Source: Alphaproteobacteria bacterium (GTDB taxonomy: Bacteria > Pseudomonadota > Alphaproteobacteria > CACIAM-22H2). From it: DNA of 9,849 bases. Both the position numbers and the translations under genes were made by a program. The stretch spans positions 1 to 9,849 of the forward strand of contig CANMWW010000044.1 of assembly GCA_947500965.1 (NCBI GenBank), given 5' to 3'. Shown here piece after piece: positions 6,609 to 9,849 of this stretch; the stretch's first letter is position 1; every line of letters starts with the position of its first letter. The notes beneath the pieces are model-generated. The model saw only the letters and a program-made list of their open reading frames with translations. It searched no databases and was not told where the DNA came from.

Positions 6609-6627
6609 CGCGGCCCGCCAAAGCGAA

Positions 6628-6656
6628 GGGGACGCGCGGAAGCCCCGCGCGTCCCC
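6628..6656 (-). terminator. Strong hairpin terminator after the FAH gene
   Basis: GGGGACGCGCGG (6628-6639) and CCGCGCGTCCCC (6645-6656) form a perfect 12-bp stem with a five-base loop. It starts 13 bp after the FAH stop on the minus strand. The bases that follow on that strand (TTCGCTTT) are T-rich for this genome. This is the best intrinsic terminator in the window. As it lies directly ahead of azlC, it may act as a partial terminator or attenuator between the FAH gene and the azlC block. Confidence 0.72.
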
Positions 6657-6669
6657 CCATGGCTGGCCA

Positions 6670-7515
6670 TCAACGCCAGGCGACGACGGTCTGGTTCTGC
6701 TCGCCGAGGCCCTCGATGCCGACGCGCATCCGGTCGCCGGCCTTGAGGAAGCGCGGCGGCTTGAAGCCGACGCCCACGCCGGGCGGCGTGCCCGTCGTGA
6801 TCAGGTCGCCCGGCTCGAGCACCATGAACTGCGACATGTAGTGCACGATGTGCGCGACGCCGAAGATCATCGTGCTGGTCGAGCCCTTCTGCACGCGCTC
6901 GCCATTGACCTCGAGGAACATCGAGAGGTTCTGCACGTCCTTGATCTCGTCGGCGGTCACGAGCCAGGGGCCGATCGGGCCGAAGGTCTCGCAGCCCTTG
7001 CCCTTCATCCACTGCCCGCCGCGCTCCATCTGGTACTCGCGCTCGGACACGTCGTTGCACGCGCAGTAGCCCGCGACGTAGGACAGCGCCTCCGCCTCGC
7101 TCACGTAGCGCGCGCGCTTGCCGATCGCGACGCAGAGCTCGACCTCCCAGTCGGTCTTCACCGACCCCTTGGGGATCATGATGTCGTCGTTGGCGCCGAC
7201 GATGCAGGAGGTCGCCTTGTTGAAGAGGATCGGCTCCTTCGGGATCGGCGAGTTGGTCTCCTTGGCGTGGTCGACGTAGTTGAGCCCCACCGCGTAGAAG
7301 TTGCGCGCGCCGCCGACGCAGGCGCCCAGCCGCACGCCCGCGGGGGCGGTCGGCAGCTTCGAGAGGTCGAGCTTGCGCAGGCGATCGAGGCTCGCGGCCT
7401 CCAGCACGGCGCCGCCGATGTCCGGCACGATGCCGGAGAGGTCGCGGATCGCGCCCTGCGCGTCGATGATGCCCGGCTTCTCGCTGCCGGGCTGGCCAAA
7501 GCGAACCAGCTTCAC
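6670..7515 (-). CDS. Fumarylacetoacetate hydrolase (FAH) family protein
   Basis: This 281-aa enzyme belongs to the FAH superfamily, whose members hydrolyse or hydrate 2-oxo acids and beta-diketones (fumarylpyruvate, 2-oxopent-4-enoate, ureidoglycolate, oxaloacetate) with Mg2+ or Mn2+. The core motif GLNYVDHAKE is at 77-86. The metal ligands are Glu124 and Glu126 (DWEVEL) and Asp155 (CNDVSEREYQ). ITTGTPPGVGVGFKPP lies near the C-terminus, as in the canonical fold. About 60 N-terminal residues form the small extra domain found in many members. The start is GTG at 7515, set by a strong Shine-Dalgarno (AAGGGGGAG); upstream in-frame sequence is unconserved. Transcribed from its own promoter, it is divergent from the dioxygenase, so the two may share a pathway: a dioxygenase product could feed an oxo-acid hydrolase. 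The exact substrate cannot be read from the sequence. Confidence 0.9.
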   Translation of the reverse strand: MKLVRFGQPGSEKPGIIDAQGAIRDLSGIVPDIGGAVLEAASLDRLRKLDLSKLPTAPAGVRLGACVGGARNFYAVGLNYVDHAKETNSPIPKEPILFNKATSCIVGANDDIMIPKGSVKTDWEVELCVAIGKRARYVSEAEALSYVAGYCACNDVSEREYQMERGGQWMKGKGCETFGPIGPWLVTADEIKDVQNLSMFLEVNGERVQKGSTSTMIFGVAHIVHYMSQFMVLEPGDLITTGTPPGVGVGFKPPRFLKAGDRMRVGIEGLGEQNQTVVAWR

Positions 7516-7522
7516 GTTTCGT

Positions 7523-7531
7523 CTCCCCCTT
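7523..7531 (-). promoter_or_regulatory. Ribosome binding site fixing the GTG start of the FAH gene
   Basis: The minus strand carries AAGGGGGAG seven bases before the GTG at 7515. It is close to a perfect anti-16S match and decides against the ATG 52 codons upstream, which would place the start inside the divergent promoter region. Confidence 0.7.
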
Positions 7532-7550
7532 GGGAATGGTCGAGGCCGCG

Positions 7551-7578
7551 ATCCTACAGGGAAAAGCCCGTCGCTCAA
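7551..7578 (-). promoter_or_regulatory. Sigma70-type promoter for the FAH gene
   Basis: On the minus strand, TTGAGC (7578-7573) and TAGGAT (7556-7551) stand 16 bases apart. Each matches the vegetative consensus at four of six positions. Transcription would start near 7544, giving a leader of about 28 bases that includes the Shine-Dalgarno. The local T-rich spacer (CTTTTCC) stands out against the GC-rich background. Confidence 0.45.
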
Positions 7579-7583
7579 CACGC

Positions 7584-7613
7584 CTCGCGGCGGGTTGGGC
7601 CGTGGTCCGCGAG
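7584..7613. promoter_or_regulatory. Inverted repeat in the divergent intergenic region, possible operator
   Basis: CTCGCGG (7584-7590) and CCGCGAG (7607-7613) are exact inverted 7-mers separated by 16 bases. The arms flank the candidate plus-strand -35 and lie just upstream of the minus-strand -35. That is where a dimeric regulator could control both the FAH and dioxygenase genes. No regulator gene lies in the window. Chance is possible given the base composition. Confidence 0.35.
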
Positions 7614-7623
7614 CCGCTAGTCT
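7595..7623 (+). promoter_or_regulatory. Weak candidate promoter for the dioxygenase gene
   Basis: TTGGGC (7595-7600) and TAGTCT (7618-7623) are 17 bases apart, each with three consensus matches. A start near 7630 would leave a leader of about 20 bases carrying the AGAGAGGA ribosome site (7635-7642). The match is poor and an activator may be needed. Confidence 0.22.
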
Positions 7624-7649
7624 CGCGCGCGTCCAGAGAGGAACACGCG

Positions 7650-8555
7650 ATGGCCCTGCCCGTCCTTCCACGAGGCGTCGAGCTGCGCCCGCTCGGCCCC
7701 GCGCTCGGCGCGGAGGTCGATGGCCTCGACCTCCGCCGGTCCATCCCGGCGCCCGTCGCCGCCTGGCTGCGCGAGGCGCTGCAGCGCCACCACTTCCTGT
7801 GCGTGCGCGGCCAGGTCCTCGACGAGGAGCAGCAGGTCGCCGCGTCGGCCTGCTTCGGGCCGCTCGAGACCTTCCCGGAGCGCCAGAAGACGCGCGCGCG
7901 GCCCACCTTCTACAACGTCGCCAACGTCGCGCCGGATGGCGGCACGATGGCGCCCGACGACCCGCGGCTCGTCGCGCAGAAGCTCAACGAGCTCTGGCAC
8001 ACGGACAGTTCCTACCGCTTCGTGCCGTCGCGCTGCTCGCTGCTCCTCGCGATCGAGGCGCTGCCCGGCGAGGCCGAGGGAGGCGAGACGGAGTTCTCGA
8101 ACATGTTCCTCGCCTACGAGGCGCTGCCCGAGGCGACGCGGCGGCGCATCGAGCCGCTGCACATGGTCCACGACTACGGCTTCGACCAGAGGCTCTTCCC
8201 GCAGCTGCCGCCCCTCGACCCCGCGGTGCGCGAGGCCTTCCCCCCGGCGAGCCATCCGCTCGTGCGCGTGCATCCGGACCGCGGCGGGCTCCGCTCGCTG
8301 TTCATGACGGCGAACACCGGCGCCGAGGTCTCCGGCCTCGGGCTGGAGGAAGGCCGCGCGCTGCACGCCGAGCTCGTGCGGCACGTCTCGCAGCCGGGCT
8401 TCTGCCTGCGCCATCGCTGGCGCGCCGGCGACCTCATGGTCTGGGACAATCGCTGCCTGCTGCATCGCGGGCGGCCCTACGACGCAAGTCGCTTCCGCCG
8501 CGTCGCGCGGCGCACCACCGTGGCCGGCGACGGGCCCGTCGCCGGCCCGCGCTGA
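7650..8555 (+). CDS. TauD/TfdA-family Fe(II)/2-oxoglutarate-dependent dioxygenase
   Basis: This 301-aa cytosolic non-haem iron oxygenase couples 2-oxoglutarate decarboxylation to substrate hydroxylation. The iron triad is visible: His117 and Asp119 in LWHTDSSYR, and the distal His272 in NRCLLHRGRPYD. Arg284 and Arg288 in RFRRVARRTT are placed to bind the 2-oxoglutarate carboxylate. Thr118 and the GGETEFSNMFLAYEALPE segment (144-161) also follow the TfdA/TauD pattern. Relatives cleave taurine, other sulfonates, or 2,4-D-type aryloxyacetates; this one reads nearer to TfdA, but the substrate is not determined. The start is the ATG at 7650, seven bases after AGAGAGGA and at the beginning of conserved sequence (VLPRGVELRPLGPALGAEVDG in part). 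It is divergent from the FAH gene and convergent with the transporter permease, with only 6 bp between stops. Confidence 0.92.
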   Translation: MALPVLPRGVELRPLGPALGAEVDGLDLRRSIPAPVAAWLREALQRHHFLCVRGQVLDEEQQVAASACFGPLETFPERQKTRARPTFYNVANVAPDGGTMAPDDPRLVAQKLNELWHTDSSYRFVPSRCSLLLAIEALPGEAEGGETEFSNMFLAYEALPEATRRRIEPLHMVHDYGFDQRLFPQLPPLDPAVREAFPPASHPLVRVHPDRGGLRSLFMTANTGAEVSGLGLEEGRALHAELVRHVSQPGFCLRHRWRAGDLMVWDNRCLLHRGRPYDASRFRRVARRTTVAGDGPVAGPR

Positions 8556-8568
8556 GCGGGCTCAGCGC
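8549..8568. terminator. Palindrome containing both convergent stop codons, possible bidirectional terminator
   Basis: GCGCTGAGC (8549-8557) and GCTCAGCGC (8560-8568) are exact 9-bp inverted arms around GG. The TGA of the dioxygenase (8553-8555) is in the left arm and the TGA of the permease (8562-8564, minus strand) is in the right arm. The hairpin would serve transcripts from both sides. Neither strand has a clear T-run, so Rho or RNA-end protection may matter more than intrinsic termination. Confidence 0.5.
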
Positions 8569-9332
8569 TGGGAGACGTGCCAGGGGATGGCGAGGCGCTC
8601 GGCGAACTCGACGACGTAGAAGAGCAGCGTGCCGACGACGCCGAGCACGACCAGCGCGGCGAAGACGCGCACGGTGTCGAACTGGCCCTGCGCCACGAGG
8701 ATGACGTGGCCGAGGCCCGAGGAGCCGCCGACGAACTCGCCGACGATGGCGCCGACCAGCGCGAAGCTGATCGAGACCTTCATGCCGACGAAGAGCGCGG
8801 GCAGCGCGTTGGGCAGGCGCAGCTTCCAGAGGATCCGCCACGCGCTTGCGCGGTGGACGCGCGCCAGCGCGATCGCCTCCGGGTCGACCGAGCGCAGGCC
8901 GAGCGCGACGTCGGCGACGATCGAGAAGATGGCGAGCATGACGGCGATGGCGATCTTCGGCTCGGCGCCGGTGCCCATCCAGATCACGAAGAGCGGCGCC
9001 AGCGCCACCTTCGGCAGCGAGTTCAGCACGACGAGGATCGTGGTCACGACGCGGTCGGCCCAGCGCGAGGCGACGATCGCGACGGCCAGCGCGACCCCGA
9101 GCACGACCGAGAGCGCGAAGCCGGCGAGCGTCGTCCACAGCGTGAAGGCGGCATGGCGCAGGAAGTAGCGCGGCGCGTCGGCCAGCTCGACGGCGATGGC
9201 CGAGGGCGCGGGCAGCAGGATCGGCGGCGGCGCCAGCACGCGTACCGCGACCTCCCAGAGCAGCAGCAGCCCGGCGAGCACGCCGAGCGTGGCGAGGATC
9301 CCCTGTCCGGATTCGGCGCGGCGGCTGGCCAT
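8562..9332 (-). CDS. ABC transporter permease, SsuC/TauC (nitrate/sulfonate/taurine) type
   Basis: This 256-aa inner-membrane permease belongs to the binding-protein-dependent family that imports nitrate, sulfonates, taurine, pyrimidine precursors or similar small solutes. It has an N-terminal helix (about 12-33), a periplasmic PPPILLPAPSAI segment typical of SsuC, and about five more hydrophobic helices. The cytoplasmic EAA loop lies at about 152-178 (EAIALARVHRASAW then LRLPNALP), where the ATPase docks. GEFVGGSSGLGHVI (198-211) is also a family hallmark. The ATG at 9332 follows GAAGGA (9340-9345) inside the end of the ATPase gene, with three bases between the two genes, so they are translationally coupled. 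The substrate is not determined: the binding protein lies outside the window. Confidence 0.92.
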   Translation of the reverse strand: MASRRAESGQGILATLGVLAGLLLLWEVAVRVLAPPPILLPAPSAIAVELADAPRYFLRHAAFTLWTTLAGFALSVVLGVALAVAIVASRWADRVVTTILVVLNSLPKVALAPLFVIWMGTGAEPKIAIAVMLAIFSIVADVALGLRSVDPEAIALARVHRASAWRILWKLRLPNALPALFVGMKVSISFALVGAIVGEFVGGSSGLGHVILVAQGQFDTVRVFAALVVLGVVGTLLFYVVEFAERLAIPWHVSQR

Positions 9333-9335
9333 GGG

Positions 9336-9849
9336 CTAGTCCTTCGCCACGCCGAGCCGCGCGAAGAGGGCGCGGATGGCGCGCACGTGGCGCGCGAACT
9401 CGGGGGATTCGCGCAGCGCCAGCGGGCGCGGGCGCGGCAGGTCGATGTCCACCACCTCGACGACGCGGCCCGGGCCCGGCGACATCACCGCGACGCGGTC
9501 GGCGAGGTAGACGGCCTCGGGGATCGAGTGCGTGACGAAGACGACCGTGCGCCCGCCATCCTGCTGGATGCGCGCGAGCTCGACGTTGAGGTCGTCGCGC
9601 GTCATGGCGTCGAGCGCGCCGAAGGGCTCGTCCATCAGCAGGATGCTGGGCGCGCCGAGCAGCGCGCGGGCCAGCGAGACACGCTGGCGCATGCCGCCGG
9701 ACAATTCATGCGGAAAGCTGTTCTCCCAGCCCTCGAGCCCGACGAGCTTGAGCAACTCGCGCGGGGTCGGCGCTCCCGCGGGCAACGCCCGGCGTCCGCC
9801 GACCTCGAGCGGCAGGGCGACGTTCTGCAGCGCGGTGCGCCAGGCGAGC
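9336..9849 (-). CDS. ABC transporter ATP-binding protein, SsuB/TauB type (5' end beyond the window)
   Basis: The C-terminal 171 residues are visible; the frame stays open to the window edge, so the Walker A and probably the Q-loop lie outside. The visible part opens with LAWRTALQNVALPLE, the segment that follows the Q-loop in the SsuB/TauB family. It continues with the ABC signature LSGGMRQR, Walker B plus D-loop LLMDEPFGALD, and the H-loop His in VFVTHSIPEA. The C-terminus (SPEFARHVRAIRALF) is normal for nitrate/taurine-type ATPases and has no extra regulatory domain. It hydrolyses ATP to power the adjacent permease. An in-frame TTG at 9785 is internal, not a start. Confidence 0.93.
   Translation of the reverse strand, partial: LAWRTALQNVALPLEVGGRRALPAGAPTPRELLKLVGLEGWENSFPHELSGGMRQRVSLARALLGAPSILLMDEPFGALDAMTRDDLNVELARIQQDGGRTVVFVTHSIPEAVYLADRVAVMSPGPGRVVEVVDIDLPRPRPLALRESPEFARHVRAIRALFARLGVAKD

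Noticed and set aside
9336..9785. TTG at 9785 as the start of the ATPase gene
   Set aside because: The upstream in-frame codons encode the conserved WRTALQNV segment after the Q-loop, so the gene continues past the window edge.

Overview
The window is very GC-rich, coding-dense bacterial chromosome (roughly 70% G+C or more by eye, with codon third positions nearly all G or C). The mix of an ADE1-length PurC, a 4-hydroxyproline epimerase, a TfdA-like dioxygenase, an FAH-family enzyme and a taurine/nitrate-type ABC transporter suggests an alphaproteobacterium with broad small-molecule catabolism. This placement is an inference from gene content. No rRNA, tRNA, CRISPR array, insertion sequence or phage gene is visible, and no stretch over 300 bases lacks a gene.

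Layout. (1) 1-1156, plus strand: a possible tail of an upstream gene, then purC (de novo purine synthesis). (2) 1143-6608, minus strand: six genes in one direction, read from high to low coordinates: azlC, azlD, a creatinase/ectoine-hydrolase-like M24 protein, a degenerate PfkB-like kinase, a cytosine-deaminase-like amidohydrolase, and a 4-hydroxyproline 2-epimerase. azlC and azlD overlap by 17 bp and the other gaps are 33-80 bp, so an operon is likely. Its last gene runs tail-to-tail into purC with a 14-bp overlap. (3) 6670-7515, minus: an FAH-family hydrolase/lyase followed by a 12-bp-stem terminator. (4) 7650-8555, plus: a TauD/TfdA-type Fe(II)/2-oxoglutarate dioxygenase, divergent from the FAH gene across a 134-bp intergenic region with a good minus-strand promoter and an inverted repeat. 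(5) 8562-9849, minus: permease and (truncated) ATPase of an SsuBC/TauBC-like ABC importer, convergent with the dioxygenase and separated from it by 6 bp inside a palindrome that holds both stop codons.

How they may work together. The six-gene block looks like a catabolic/export module for a modified, perhaps proline-like or cyclic-amide compound. M24 and amidohydrolase enzymes would open or deacylate a substrate, the epimerase would act on hydroxyproline, and AzlCD would export an amino-acid-like product. The usual partners of the epimerase (D-hydroxyproline oxidase, the deaminase, the semialdehyde dehydrogenase) are absent here, and the kinase-like protein appears to have lost its catalytic Asp. 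The substrate of the block is therefore unknown and it is the part most worth following up. The dioxygenase/FAH pair and the ABC transporter look like separate units for an organic acid, possibly a sulfonate or an aryloxy acid.
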